In this document: positions 45,861-57,770 of the stretch, piece by piece
Position numbering within the stretch: the first letter of the stretch is position 1
Layout of the letters: every line of letters begins with the position of its first letter
Assembly (NCBI GenBank): GCA_030998015.1
Contig: JARWMV010000244.1
Coordinates: 868,001-932,000 of the forward strand
Direction: 5' to 3'
Length of the DNA stretch: 64,000 nt
From: Ceratorhiza oryzae-sativae
Lineage: Eukaryota > Basidiomycota > Agaricomycetes > Cantharellales > Ceratobasidiaceae
Program-made: the position numbers and the translations under genes
Notes under the pieces: model-generated
What the model was told of the DNA's origin: nothing
What the model saw: only the letters and a program-made list of their open reading frames with translations
Databases searched by the model: none

Positions 45861-48262
45861 TCATCTTGCACGCCGACCAAGGGATCCACCAATCCTATCA
45901 AGCGGGACATCGTCCTCACCCGTCGATCCCTCGGCCGTACGCGGTCTCCTTCCGAGACTCGCACTCTGCCCAGCCCCGGGGCCACTTGAGCCCTTGCCGG
46001 CCGATTTGGGCCTATTCATAGGTGGATACGGACCACCGTAGGAGCCCACGCCGACCTCGTTGACCATCGCGATCTGTTGCTGTTGATTCCGAGGAGCGGC
46101 TGCTCCAGGCGGCAAACCGTTCGATGGCGGATTGTATCCAAACTGTTCGTCAGCCTGACCCGATGAGTGTGGTCGTTGCGGTTGTTGTCGGTTCGGAAGA
46201 TGGTATTGTCGTTCAGGAGGCGCGGATGACGGGCGTGCCTGTTGGGGTGCGTACTCTTCTGCCATCTATATCAAAGAGAAGGTAAGCGCACGCGACCTCG
46301 AATTTCACATTATCTGCACACCTGTCGGTTCTGCATCTCATACTGAGGGCCTTTCACCGGCGTCTCTGCCCGCCTCCCTCCTCCGCCTTGCCCTTGTGCG
46401 CCACCAGTGCCCCGCCCATCGGTTGTATTCTTCGTCAACGTTCGCTTCTCCTTTTTCTCCCTTTCAGCTGCCTCCTTTTCCGCCTGCCGCTCTTTTTCTT
46501 CCTGTTGTTGCCGGTTGATTACACCTAGATACCAGAACATCAAATTCGAGATTAGCACTTGCTCATAGAGTGGCCGACGGGGGTTTGCAAGTTTGATGTG
46601 GCTCAGTCGATAGACAGCGCGCTCGACATGGATGGGATAGCGCGCGTATGTCCCATTTGCGCTTGGCTGAATGACTGGACCGGGTGAAGTTTGAGACGAC
46701 GGCGCGGGCGACTTAGACTTGCTGGCCCCTAATAGGGCTACAGCTGCCGCAGGTCCTGCGCCATGGAATCCACCGCCAGAGGAAGAAGAGCTGTCGTCGG
46801 CCTTTTTGCGCCCACCACCAAACAGACTACCAAAGAATCCCGAATCTTTGTTTTCGCCATCCTTGTCTTTTTTACCCTTTTTGCCCATCCCAAACAAGCC
46901 GCCCTTTTTCTCCTTGCGCGGAGCAGGTTGCTGTTGCTGCTGCTGCTGCTGAGACGCATGACCATGCGTCGGCAAGTGTTGATCAGAACTCGCAGGCGAA
47001 GCCGAATGAGATCGGGCTGGGCTGGGTGTACGCTGCTGGGATGCCGGCTCGGCAGGCGGGACAAGGTGGCGTTGGGGCGAGGGATGGTGCAACTCTGGTT
47101 CGGGCTCGTGCCCTGGCTCTGGCTCGTGCTCTGGCTGACGCGGTGGTTCTTGATGCACGTCAGGTTCTGATTGGTGCTGGGGCTGGTGTTGATGGTTGTG
47201 ATGGGGTGAAGACACAGGTGGGATCGCGATGAGCTCGTCGAGCGTGGCATGCACGACGGGGCCCATCGCCTGGGCGCGTTGCTCTTCGTCTGACGCGACA
47301 CTCGTCATCGAATCGCGCCGGTCCGCATAAGCATCAAAGATCGTGCTCTCGTCGGTGTAGCTCAGCGGGCGGTCCGAGTGCCAGTCGTCATCTTCAAACG
47401 ACGCGTGCGGAGGGGTGAGCGCCGGAACAATGGCAGGCGAGATGGAGGACTCGGGCGCGGACTCAGTCGTGTGGTCACTCTCGGACCGGCCCTCGTCGCT
47501 GGCGGCGGTCTGGCCAGCCACGGCCTGGGCGGATGTCCCTCGTGTCGCGCGCCTCGTCGACGGGAACCGATGCCCACCACCGTCACCTGGCAAGTTTGGC
47601 TTGCGGATCTTGGTGCGTGCGGCCCGTCGGAGGATTTGCCCGGGCCGGGGCACGATAATCGGCGAGTCGGCCTCGTCGCTCGTGTCTGGCAACGCATCTG
47701 CCTTGTCCAAGACTGCCACATCACCATTAGCGTTAGCCCGCAAGAATGAGAAAAAAGCTGCCTCATTTGTGACTCACATGACGGTGCAACGTTTAAACTC
47801 AAACTCCGTCTGAGCACAGCACGCAACTTGGCGGGGTCCGCATCCTGCGCGAGCTCGTCAATCTTTTGCAAATCGCCAATCGTGAGCTGGGGACCGCCGT
47901 ATATTGAACTCCGGCTCCGGCGCACGGGCTGAGGCTCGTCGTCGGTGTCGTCCGGCGCTCGGTCGGTACTGTCGACTGAGCATGCTCTTTTTCCGACCCA
48001 AACCGCTGTTGGAGAGCGCACGCGCCGGTCCAGAGTAGGGCGTCGTCTCCGCATGGCTCGTTCCCGGCGCTGCGTTCCCGTCGTCCTCGACCGCGCGCGC
48101 GTGCTCCTTCAAGTACGCGCGAAACTCGCTCGGGGCGATCTCCGGGTGGAGGTGCGCAGGGACCCAGAACAGGTGCGCGTTCTCCTCTTCCTCGGCGGGC
48201 GATATCGCGTCCCAGTATCCGTCCTCCTCTGCGCGTTCGCGGTCTCCAGAGCGCCGGGCCAT
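45861..48262 (-). CDS. ZDS1: Zds1/Zds2-like regulator of PP2A
   Basis: Yeast Zds1/Zds2 bind the PP2A regulatory subunit Cdc55 and act in polarity and mitotic exit. Start MARRSGDRERAEEDGY at 48262, then the conserved N-terminal block AHLFWVPAHLHPEIAPSEFR. The segment GGPQLTIGDLQKIDELAQDA, DPAKLRAVLRRSLSLNV follows. The Zds_C domain reads YPIHVERAVYRLSHIKLANP, RRPLYEQVLISNLMFWYLGV near 46.55-46.65 kb, just before a charged coiled coil (QQEEKERQAEKEAAEREKKE). The middle is disordered, with a poly-Gln run and His/Pro/Glu repeats. The last exon (MAEEYAPQQARPSS to GGSLGRRAR) ends at 45861. Near 47.97 kb the frame must shift by one base between SMLSRQY and DDTDDEPQPVRRSRS, and I see no intron there. 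Confidence 0.85.
46928..46951 (-). repeat. Poly-glutamine codon run in the Zds-like gene
   Basis: CAG/CAA repeat encoding about eight to nine Gln, a likely length-variable site between strains. It lies in the disordered middle of the protein. Confidence 0.8.
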
Positions 48263-48412
48263 CGTCTGTCGTTCCGTGGTCGTTGTCGTCGTCGCCGGTT
48301 GCTGCCCTCTTCCGGCGCTTACGCTGATGTAAGCACAGCCCCCGGCCCAGGAAGCACGATCACACCCAAAAAATACGTATTATAAACAACCCTATGTATA
48401 TATTACAGGCAA

Positions 48413-51244
48413 TCACTCGTCCACAAATATGTCCACATACTTGTCCAGAATCGTCTCGATGGCCTTGCACTGCCAACTCATGTCCTGCACCGTCGCGCCC
48501 AGCGCCTCGTCCCCCTCGCGTCGACCCAACAGCGTCGGTCCAAAGACGATCGCCAGGTTCGACCGGCTCATTTGGTTCACGTGCTCGTGCTCTGCTATCC
48601 TAAGATCAGGCCAATCGTTATCACGCTGTTTATCCGATAGAAAAAATAAAACCTACTTGTGCAGGTGACCCATCAGAAACTTGAGTGTCGAGTAGTTCGC
48701 GTCGGGCAAGGCGTTGACGTGTTCGTGTAATCGGATCCCGCGTAGACGCTCGCCCTCGATTTCTGTGTATGGTTATCAGCGCTCGCGTGCAGATTCACAA
48801 GGCCAGGGCCATATGGAGATATCAGCAGCCCTACGGCACCATCAGCCGGTGATGTACACATACGGCCTCATCCGACGACAGACTGCCCCCGCTCGCCTCG
48901 ACCCTCCGCCACCGCCACCCTACAGCCCATCAGCAGGTTCGTTCCACTATTTGCAGCGCGCCCGAAAAAGCGCCGATTTAGCCACCCGTGCCACTGGCTT
49001 GCTTTTCATTCCCCAAATCGGGCCATCCATTCATAGTCGCTGCGTGTGTAATCTGTCTGCTTGACGACGCAGCTTCACAAAATGGCGAATTCCATCTATA
49101 TCCCCACTCAACAACACATCTCCACAGAACCCAGCCGGCCGTACACGGACCCCCCAGAACGGAAAGTATGCGAGAACACCACTCACGCGCAGCTTCAACA
49201 AATGAGCCGTACAACTCCCACGTCATGAGCGGCTCGGGTAGTTCCCGGAACCAGAGCTTCAGGACCGATGTGACGTTGTTGATATCCGATCTCCATTCGT
49301 CGGAGTCTAGGTCCACACTCTCGACGTCTAGCCGAAATAAGCAAATGAGATATGGAAGGGATGAGCAGATGAGCGGGGTAAATAAGCAGTCAACAAAAAA
49401 ACACACCTCGATCTAGCAACCCCTTTAGCTTTTGCACACGGCTTGTCGTCCCGCTCACCCGATAAATCCCCACGTTCTCCAGTCCATATTTCTCAATTGC
49501 CTCTGCACATCTCGACAATACCCTTGGTATTTCGACCCCGTCCCGCGCGACCTGTATCGCGAGTGATATGCCAAACGTCGGCTGGGGTTGTTGAGGTTGA
49601 GGTTGAATTGGTGGAAAGACTTGGGTTGGGCCATACGCTTGGGCATGGTACGGTGGGTGGGTTTGGGGAGGAGTTGTGTGCGTGGATACAGAGGATGGAG
49701 CGGTGGATGACGTTAGGGCGTTGGTCGAGTTGTAGGATGAAGATGGGTGGACAGAAGAGGTGGATATTTGAGAAGGTATCGTCTCGAGTGTGGGTAGCGG
49801 CGGGAGCTGTTCACGTCAAATTAGCGTTTGTCCCAATCCTTAAACGCAATACATACGAATCCATCTTCGGCGGGACCTTCTCGTCTGGGGCCTTTGGGTG
49901 CACCATGAGCAACGGCATAGTTTTGCATGTACACCTTGAAGTCTGTTCGATTGTCGATACTCTCAATCGTCAACTTGATCCCTGGCCCTGCAGAGGATTC
50001 AGTGACAAAAGCGTGCAAGAGCAGCGAAACGCACCATCCTCGATGCTCATGGGCGACAGCGTAGCCCCATCACTCAATACTGTGCTCTCGTACAAAAAGG
50101 CATAACGTGCGAGGTGGTACTGTGTCCCCAAGTCAATCTCGTCCGCACACTCTTTCAACGACTGAAGTCGACAAGAGTTAGGAGCCAAATTTAGATGAGG
50201 GCGTGAGAAGCTCGACTTACGCGCAAGATCCTAGGCAACTGAAAGTTGAAGTATTCTTGGCGTATCTTTTGCGTCTCGAGCATCGACTGTCGATATCCGT
50301 CCGAGGCCATGGATAGTCGGGCGCGAATCTCTTCTTCTTGCTTTTGCAACTGGGGCATAGGTCAGCTATCCGCTACAAGCACGCGACATTACACGCCGAC
50401 TTGCGTTGACAGATTTGCCCTTGAGGAGAGCTCCACCCTTGGCGACTGCTTTACCCAGCGCGCCCTTGCCGCCCCCACCTGTGCCAATCACACGTCCGTC
50501 TGCGCCACGCAGACCAGCGTCCTTCATGTTCTCTCCTTCTTTCGCGACCAGAACGCGCTCGAGCTCCTCGGTCACGGTCGTCACACGCCCCTTGGCCTTT
50601 TCCATCGCGGCCTCTGCATCCTGCAGCGCGCGCTCATACCGAACGCCGAGGTCCTTGGCACTCTTTCGGTTGCGCTCGACCTCTTTGGCGAGACTAGCGA
50701 GCTCGTCGCTCATTTCTGCGAGGCGCTGGGCGAATCTGACACGCGACTCGCCGAGGATCTCGTGGATCTTCATGGTCGCGGTCCAAGCGGCGACGAATGA
50801 GCCTGCCTTGCCGTCGTTCATGGCGTATACCTCGGACGTGGATCGGGCGAGCTTGAAGAGACCGCGGCCGAATTCGTCCTCGAGGGCGGCGCGTTTGCGA
50901 AAGAAGATGGACGCTTCGCGGCAGGAGACCATGGACTGTTTGATTCGGTCGAGCAGGAGCGGGACGCCACACTGGACCGAATGCGTTAGCGTTGGACGGG
51001 AGAGCAAGCACGGACTCACGTCGAGCTCGCATAGGCTGCGGAGGACAGCCTCGTCGAACCCGCTGGGGACGACGTCGTCGGGACTGCCGTTTGCGCCGAG
51101 CCCGAGGCTGCCGGCAGCGATGCTGACGACGGGGATCTCATCGCCCCAGTCGGTGGCCGAGTGCGGAGGGGAGATGGAGCGCGGGGGCGAAAAGGAGCGT
51201 CGGTGGGCGGGGGGTGATGCGGTAGGCGCCTTGGCCAGCGACAT
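48413..51244 (-). CDS. RGD1: F-BAR and RhoGAP protein, Rgd1-like
   Basis: GTPase-activating protein. Yeast Rgd1 acts on Rho3/Rho4 at the membrane. Start taken as MSLAKAPTASPPAHRRSF (51244). A second in-frame Met lies 39 bp upstream (MPDHPPSAFPP). The F-BAR domain runs through CGVPLLLDRIKQSMVSCREA, FFRKRAALEDEFGRGLFKLA, KVHEIL-type helix, and EVERNRKSAKDLGVRYERAL, coiled coil. It continues through SLKECADEIDLGTQYHLARY. The RhoGAP domain shows TFGISLAIQVARDG, the arginine-finger loop ENVGIYRVSGTTSRVQKLKG, INNVTSVLKLWFRELPEPLM, and MSRSNLAIVFGPTLLG. Ends DKYVDIFVDE with TGA at 48415-48413. Several short introns. The catalytic Arg is present. Confidence 0.9.
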
Positions 51245-51805
51245 GGTGCGCGGGGGGAACGCCGACGGCGGGTGGTCTGGCATGCGGTGAGCGGCTGGGA
51301 AACAGGGGCTAGTCGTCGTCGGGGGTGAGGTGCAAGCGCCGAGGCTAATGCCGGTGACGGTGGATTTCATTAGTCGCGTGGGGGGTGTCACGCGTGTGAT
51401 CGGGTCGATCGCGACGGGGGCGCGCGGCTCGCGTGAATGCAGTGGGAGGCGAGGAAAGCGGGCGATTGCCACGCCGCGCCACCACCGGCTGGTGGGTGAG
51501 AGACCGGGCGCCACCCAGGCGAACGGTACGCCGCCATCCGTAGCGCTCGCCACCGCCCATGGCTGGCGATGGTCGGTGGCGCCGACGTCGGACTAGCTGC
51601 TTCCGGGCAGCGTCTGTGGAATGGGTGCGCGTTCGCGAAGGGGCCACAAAAGCGCCATAAGCCAGACCCTGATTGCGAATTCCTCATCCAGCCCCTCGCC
51701 GACCCCTGCCTGTTGTTCGCCGTGGCGTGCGGATATAAAGCGCTCACCGGTGTGTGCACGCTCTGGATGCCACCCAGGCCCCCTCTGCCGCGCGTCATCT
51801 CCGCC
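51245..51805. other. Divergent promoter region
   Basis: GC-rich 560 bp shared by the RhoGAP gene (-) and the C2H2 gene (+). Long antisense open frames here are a product of base composition. Confidence 0.5.
51734..51740 (+). promoter_or_regulatory. TATA box of the C2H2 gene
   Basis: TATAAAG 66-72 bp before the ATG at 51806. Confidence 0.5.
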
Positions 51806-53182
51806 ATGCCTGCAGAGCTCCACTCGCTCCTCAACCCCGCCGGCCCCGCCCCCGCCATCGACAAGCCCAGCCTGCGTGCGCTCTCCGAGGCCATCTCCGC
51901 GCTCGACGACGCCCGCCTCGCTGCCCTCATCGAGCTCCTCATCGCCTCGCCCGCCTCGGGCGTCTCCGAGGTGAATCGCCACGCATACGGTCCACACCCT
52001 CGCTGACGTTTGGCTAGCGCGACGCAACGCTCAACCTCGATCTCGAGGCCCTCCCCGTGCGTGTGTTCCGCCGGGTGTGGCATTTCGTCTACGACCCCAC
52101 CACTACCCCAGCCCCGGCCCGGGCACCCGACCCGAGCGACTCGCAGGAGAGCAAGCGTGTCGTCGTCGCCGACGTCCTCGACGGCCCAGACTCGCCCATC
52201 CCGCCCCGCTGGCCCAGTCCGGACCACAAGGTGAGTAGCCTCGGGACTGTAGGGACGTGAGAATCATAGGCCATCCAGACGCTTCCGCCCCGCGATCCGC
52301 ATTCCTACGAGCACCCCCGCCGCCGGACCACATATATCCCGGCTGTGAGCGTTCCATCAGATCAGCATATGCCCAGTCTGATCATTCGATGCATGCAGGA
52401 CGCCGAAGACGACGAGCTCAAGGACGACGACCCCGATCCCCCAGTCGCATCCGGAAGCTCCCTGCTCCCGTCCAAGCGCAAGGCCCCGGCCTCCCGCCCA
52501 GGCGCAGGAACATCCCCAAAACGGTGCGTCTGCCCCCTTGCTCGTTGCCACCCGTCTCACTCGCATATGGACGATATATCACATCAGACGCGCATCTTCC
52601 CCCTCATCTCGATCAGACGCGTCAGGCAGTGGCAAGCACGAGTACCGATTCGTCCAGCCCGCGCCACATCCCGCCCCTACGTCGTCCGCCTCCGCCTCCG
52701 CCTCGGGCTCTACCCCAGCCCAGAGCAAGGTCCAGTGGCCCGGCAACCGGACAGGCATCCCGTGCGCGTACCGGTCCCCCATACCCGACTTTCCTCAGTG
52801 TACACGCACGTTTTCCCGAGTCGCAGACATGCGCCGCCATATTGACCATCAACACTGTGAGGAAGAGGCCCAGGCAGTCATCGACGGCCGCCTCGCCCGT
52901 GAAGCCGCCACTCTGCTCGGGGACGACTGGAAGGGCAAGATCAGCAAGCCCACATGCGAAGGATGGTGCGTGAATTTGCGTATTCGGTCGTGTGCCCGTT
53001 GCCCTCTGGCAGCTATGCTTACCCCCGTCCTTTGTTCCAGCGGCCAGACGTTCTCGCGCAAGGATGCGGTAAAGCGGCACCAGGCAGAAACGGGCGCAAA
53101 GATTGTCGACGGAACTTGTGTCTCTTGCCCCGGCTCGGGCAACGGCGCAGGCACAGGCAAGAAGCGCGCCCGTCGCAAATGA
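51806..53182 (+). CDS. C2H2 zinc-finger protein
   Basis: Start MPAELHSLLNPAGPAP at 51806 in a good context (CCGCCATGCC). The N-terminal part LRALSEAISALDDARLAALI, ELLIASPASG looks like a short helical module, followed by LEALPVRVFRRVWHFVYD. After acidic and Ser/Ala-rich linkers (DAEDDELKDDDPDPP; SSASASASGS) come two C2H2 fingers. One is irregular (CAYRSPIPDFPQCTRTFSRV, ADMRRHIDHQH) and one classical (CEGCGQTFSRKDAVKRHQAE). Basic C-terminus KKRARRK, stop at 53182. Probably a nuclear DNA-binding protein, target unknown. Five or so exons. Confidence 0.8.
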
Positions 53183-56100
53183 GAACCGTGCTCTGGCGTA
53201 TACACATATATCCTGCCCTATCTTTCGCTCCCGGGCTCTCTTCTCACCCCTCTCGCTTATGCCCGACATACACTGGGACAGTCTCAGCTATACTTTCGCT
53301 CTTCGCTTGATACCCCCCTCGGTCCGTTCTGACTCCCTCTTGTTTTGTATTCCTGCTACACGTTCGTCGCTCTTGCTTTGAAGAACACTGGTGTCCCGCA
53401 CCCAATATGTTTCGCTACTTTCCTTTCCACGACGATCGCCACCACGCTTACACCCACAACACACACATGTATTAACACAACTCTTTTTTTTTCTTAAAAT
53501 CCTGGGAATCATATGGTATGCGGAACCAAGTGCGCCTGACAACGAGCAAGATTCCCATGCTGATCTCCAGTCGACCCCGTACCAGCTCATATGCGCGACG
53601 CCGCCCAAATTGGTAAACAAACAAACAACAAACAGCGCGCGTTCTTTCTTCGGGGTTACTCGGTGGCGGCCTCCTGATCACGCGGCGTGGGGGAGGCAGG
53701 TGTGTAGATCAGGCGGGGCCCGGAGGATCGATTATGCGAAGGTAGGGCAGGAAGGAGAGGGAAGGCAGAAGGAGGGTGGGTGCATGCGCTCAAGACGTCC
53801 TTCGATATGTTTTGGCCCTGTTTTGTTATGCTCATTTGGCGGGCTGCGAAGTCCGCAACGTTCGTTCCCACTTTATTTTTTCCCATTCATTTTCGCGAAC
53901 ATCTGTTCTGCTCACGTTCGGGTGCGTTCTCTTAGTTTGACGTACAGTGTGAGACCGGAGCTTGCAAGTGGATGTATTTTGGGGGACTTGTCGCGACGGT
54001 CTGGGCCCCCCCATCAGATGGACTGTTTGGTACGGTAGTGGTGGGTGGCTGGATTCTGTTCCTTCTGACGGTGGCAAGCCCATTGTGTGGCGGATATGGA
54101 CGGCGTCATCGCCTATTGTTGCACTTGCATGAGGGAGCATTCCGAGTGTGGGACTGTTGGGGGCTGTTGGACGCTTCGGCACAGTGGCTACGCTTTTCAG
54201 CCATCTCTGCTGCTGTGCTGCAAGATTCCACACGCCGGTCAATACGAGAACGGTCTATTCGGATATGAATGAACCGGGTGCTTTTGCAGAGAACAATTGG
54301 CTCACCCCTTGATGCCTGGCTTATGCGTGTGGGTATTGTATGTTGAGTAGGGTGCGCCCCTTGACTTGCACGGGATACATATCCGTAAACAAATCTAATA
54401 CCCCCAAGGTTAATATTACTGACTCATTTCAAAACCCAGATAATATGATACCCACAAATTTCCGGACCCCCCACCCCTTGCGTTATAATCATGGGTAAGA
54501 GGGGAGAACGCACGCATTCCTTCCCACCGAACCTGTGTGCTATACATAACAGTGGGTGGCAAAGGGTCTCGCATTCCGGAATTCGCAAAATGCCCTATGC
54601 TTAACCCCTGATCTTATGACGATATGGTACCTATGTAAACTGAGGCGGTTCGGCTACCTTCGTAATTTCAGCAAACTTTTATTTTGTTTACCTTGGCGGC
54701 GTTCCCATATACGATCATTCGCATGGGCGAGTTGGACATGAATTGAATGGCAGTCGCCGAGCATGATAACTCGGGTGTTTTTACAAGCGTGAACGAAATG
54801 AGACGAAGCGTCTTGCCCGCGGTTCCATGCGCAGCCATTTGGATTTCAGCGGCTCAACTCTTTGCCTTTGCTCTTTTGGCATTTTCTCCCTCCTCTCCTT
54901 TTCTTCTCTGCGACGACAGAGTGAGAAACCAACGTTAATGGCCGTCGTAAAGCATTAGCGGAGCAAAGGGCGATGATCACCAATTAACCGTCGAAACGCC
55001 ATAAAAGCACTAGCCTCTTTGATCGCCCGACTTGGCCAACATGCTCAAATTGACGGATCAAATTGTTCCTCTGTCGATCATAATTCCCAATATTCTCGGC
55101 CGGCTTCTTTTTTGCGCCTCCTTTTGTAGCTATTTTTTTCTTTCTCTTTGCTTGTCAGTCCTGTTGGTGGTTACGGTAATTCGTCCCCACCGGTGAGGGT
55201 CTGTTTTAGGATTTGCCGACGTTGCAATATCTGTGCTTTGTGGAGACTTGATGCGTTTCGGTGGTGATCGTTGAGAATCAAGACCGGTGTCACTGTGGCT
55301 TGACATACGTTCGACCAAAGGCGGGGTAGTTTATTGGGTATGTGTGTGGGTATTGCGGCGCGGCCGGTGGATGTCGCGAACCGGATATCATGGTACGACC
55401 TTTGCCTTGGTGAGGTGTGGAGTCTTACGCGATGGTTATTGTCTGGTTTGCAACCGGCGTACGAGGGGCATGGGGAACACCTCCGACTAAAATACAACTA
55501 TCGATGATCAGCCCCGGAATATTTGCGGGATACCCACCCTCGCGACAGGCCAAATCGCAAGGCATTCTCCGAGTGAGTTGTCGTGAACGTTACGGCGCTT
55601 AAGATTATCCATGTATGCTATGCTATGATCAAGGTTCACTGGTTACGGTTGATGGTAAGGTTTGTCAATTTTAGTCGCCGGACGGAATGTCTCTCAGGAG
55701 ATGATCGCCTGGGGCTAGGAATATCTGGGCTAAGCGCAGGCACACACACACATCTCGACCTGATTTCGCGGCAGCTTTTCGCTCCCGAGATCGGATTGGA
55801 CTCGATTTTCTCTCGGGAGTGTATCGTGGATCGCCGGGATAAACACTGCGCACATGATAGCCTACAGATCAAGTTCGACAGATGTTCTAGAGGGTCGTTC
55901 TGTTTGTATACGAGACAGGAAATACGAGATATCACGCGCGGGAGATGATGGGATCAGCGACGTGTAGACTTCATGTCGAAGCAGCTGACAGCATACATCC
56001 TCCTATTTCGGGACCGCAACTAGTTCTTCTACATGAGGTCAAGTCGACTTCTGCGCATATGAACGGGCTCGCTTGCAGGTTACGAGGGAATGCAATTGAT

Positions 56101-56191
56101 TATGTATCAACACGTCATACGACAGTGGATTGGAGGGGGAAGAATGCCCGCTAGTACATCTCGAGAGCTGGGGAGAGGTACATGGCGGAAA
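53183..56191. other. Gene-poor 3 kb
   Basis: Open frames up to about 215 codons exist on both strands but have no domain, no conserved splicing and low-complexity composition. No tRNA, transposon protein or terminal repeat was found. Pyrimidine-rich after 53180, in line with a 3' UTR. Confidence 0.45.
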
Positions 56192-57180
56192 TTATGCGGT
56201 GACGGTCACGATTAGATAGTTCGAACGCAACGAGTCGTTCCTGTAGGCCTTGACCTTTTTGGTGCCCGGCTTGCTAAATTTGACCATCAGGTGTCCGCTG
56301 GCGTCGCTCGTCCCAGTCGAGACAGCGTCAGAAGATGCACTCGTTCCGGAGACAGTCGCGCCGGATACCAGACTTCCAGTAGGGCCATCGCTTATCGTGA
56401 CTGAGAAGAGGAAGATGAGAACAAGGAAATGCGGACAAATGTGGTACGCACCCTGGAATGGAACTCCGACCTTGGCCGTGGCCGGTCCGTCGAGCTTCAA
56501 GAAGTACGTCTTGCTGAAAGCATCAAATGCCCATAGGACGCTATCCCCCTCCGCTACTTGTTGTTGGCAACCCCCAACCTGCGGGCAACCCAGTGTGATG
56601 ATACGGCTATATTGTTCGAATTTCAGCGACTTACTGGAGTGAACTGCCAATTGAGAAGGAGTCCCCAAAACTGAGTGCTAGTTTGCCTAGTTCCACCAAT
56701 CTGTGTAACAAAGTAGTCATCGAAGTTGGAATCCCACTATGGTTCAATAAAGGCAAGTCAATATCGAGCTGATCGAACTGAAACACAGCTTCCGTTCGTG
56801 TAGCAAAAGCTCACCGTTCCATCCCATTTAAACAATGCAAGTTTGGCGACGTTATCCAAGGCAGATGTGCACGTCGGCCCAGGAACTGGGTTTTGGCCGT
56901 TGTTGGTCCCATCGCCTGGAGTTGGAGGTGAGTTTGTTAACCCAAAAGAGGCCATCAAGATCAGTTGCGAGCTCTTACAATGGTGGGTTCCTCCACTGGC
57001 TGTCGTCACGTCGTGACCAATCGTTCTGACTTGGCCTTCGAAAAGAGTAGATGATGCGCCTTCGATGCGGACATTGACAAGAGTGCCGCTCAACCCGCGT
57101 GTGTCAATCAACGGCGACGCGCTGGAAAACGGAGTCCCAACGGCGAGCAACCCAAGCACAACCGAAATGAAAGCGACCAT
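56192..57180 (-). CDS. Secreted DUF4430 (transcobalamin-like C-terminal fold) protein
   Basis: Start MVAFISVVLGLLAVGTPFSS at 57180 is a signal peptide. The mature part SGTLVNVRIEGASSTLFEGQ then runs over introns through CTSALDNVAKLALFKWDGTW, DSNFDDYFVTQIGG. The DUF4430 block follows: FWGLLLNWQFTPVGGCQQQV, AEGDSVLWAFDAFSKTYFLK. It ends in an Ig-like module (VTISDGPTGSLVSGATVSG; TSDASGHLMVKFSKPGTKKV) with stop at 56192. Five exons with fitting phases. Proteins of this type are common in Agaricomycetes secretomes. Ligand and role unknown. Confidence 0.85.
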
Positions 57181-57223
57181 GGCCAGCGAAGGGACACAAG
57201 ATAATTTTCCTCATGAACACCGT

Positions 57224-57230
57224 CTTTATA
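57224..57230 (-). promoter_or_regulatory. TATA box of the DUF4430 gene
   Basis: TATAAAG on the minus strand 44-50 bp upstream of the start codon. Confidence 0.5.
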
Positions 57231-57770
57231 CTATTTTGGACCGGAGCTCGTCGAGCCGAGAGTCTCGACCAGGCACCTCACCCCTGAATAAGGATGAAAG
57301 TGGAATAATTACGAGAGCAATGCACATTCCAACCTAACTATGGACTTAACGAACATGTGTATCGAGTCACGAATGAGTAGATGTGGCTGGGCATATGCGA
57401 GCCGGGTGGCCCAGGTTAATCGATAAATCAGTGTGGCGCTAGATAAGACTCACGTGTCAAATCATATGAAATAGACATCACTCTGCATTCGATCACAACA
57501 TGAGCGACAGACTGTACTTTCCTTCTTGCTCTCATCGTCGTCTTGCCATTTTGTCTCAGTATGGTTCGTGGCACACCCGTACCCAAACGTGATGAAGTCC
57601 CTATGAAATTTACAACTTTTCACATACCTCCGGTGTACGTGTTCCTAATATGTTTTGCACTTTAAAACTGATACTTGACAACGCGTGCGCCTCGTTTGAA
57701 TTCAGAACAAACACGAAAAACGTCTCATCTTCGTATCTCAAAAGCGAGTCCCAAACCATTTGGGCGCGAA
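57231..57770. other. Divergent promoter region
   Basis: Between the DUF4430 gene (-) and ARP8 (+). No gene recognised. Confidence 0.5.

Noticed and set aside
53391..54242. Open frames of 136-215 codons on both strands
   Set aside because: No domain, no typical intron pattern, unlike any neighbour. Probably non-coding.
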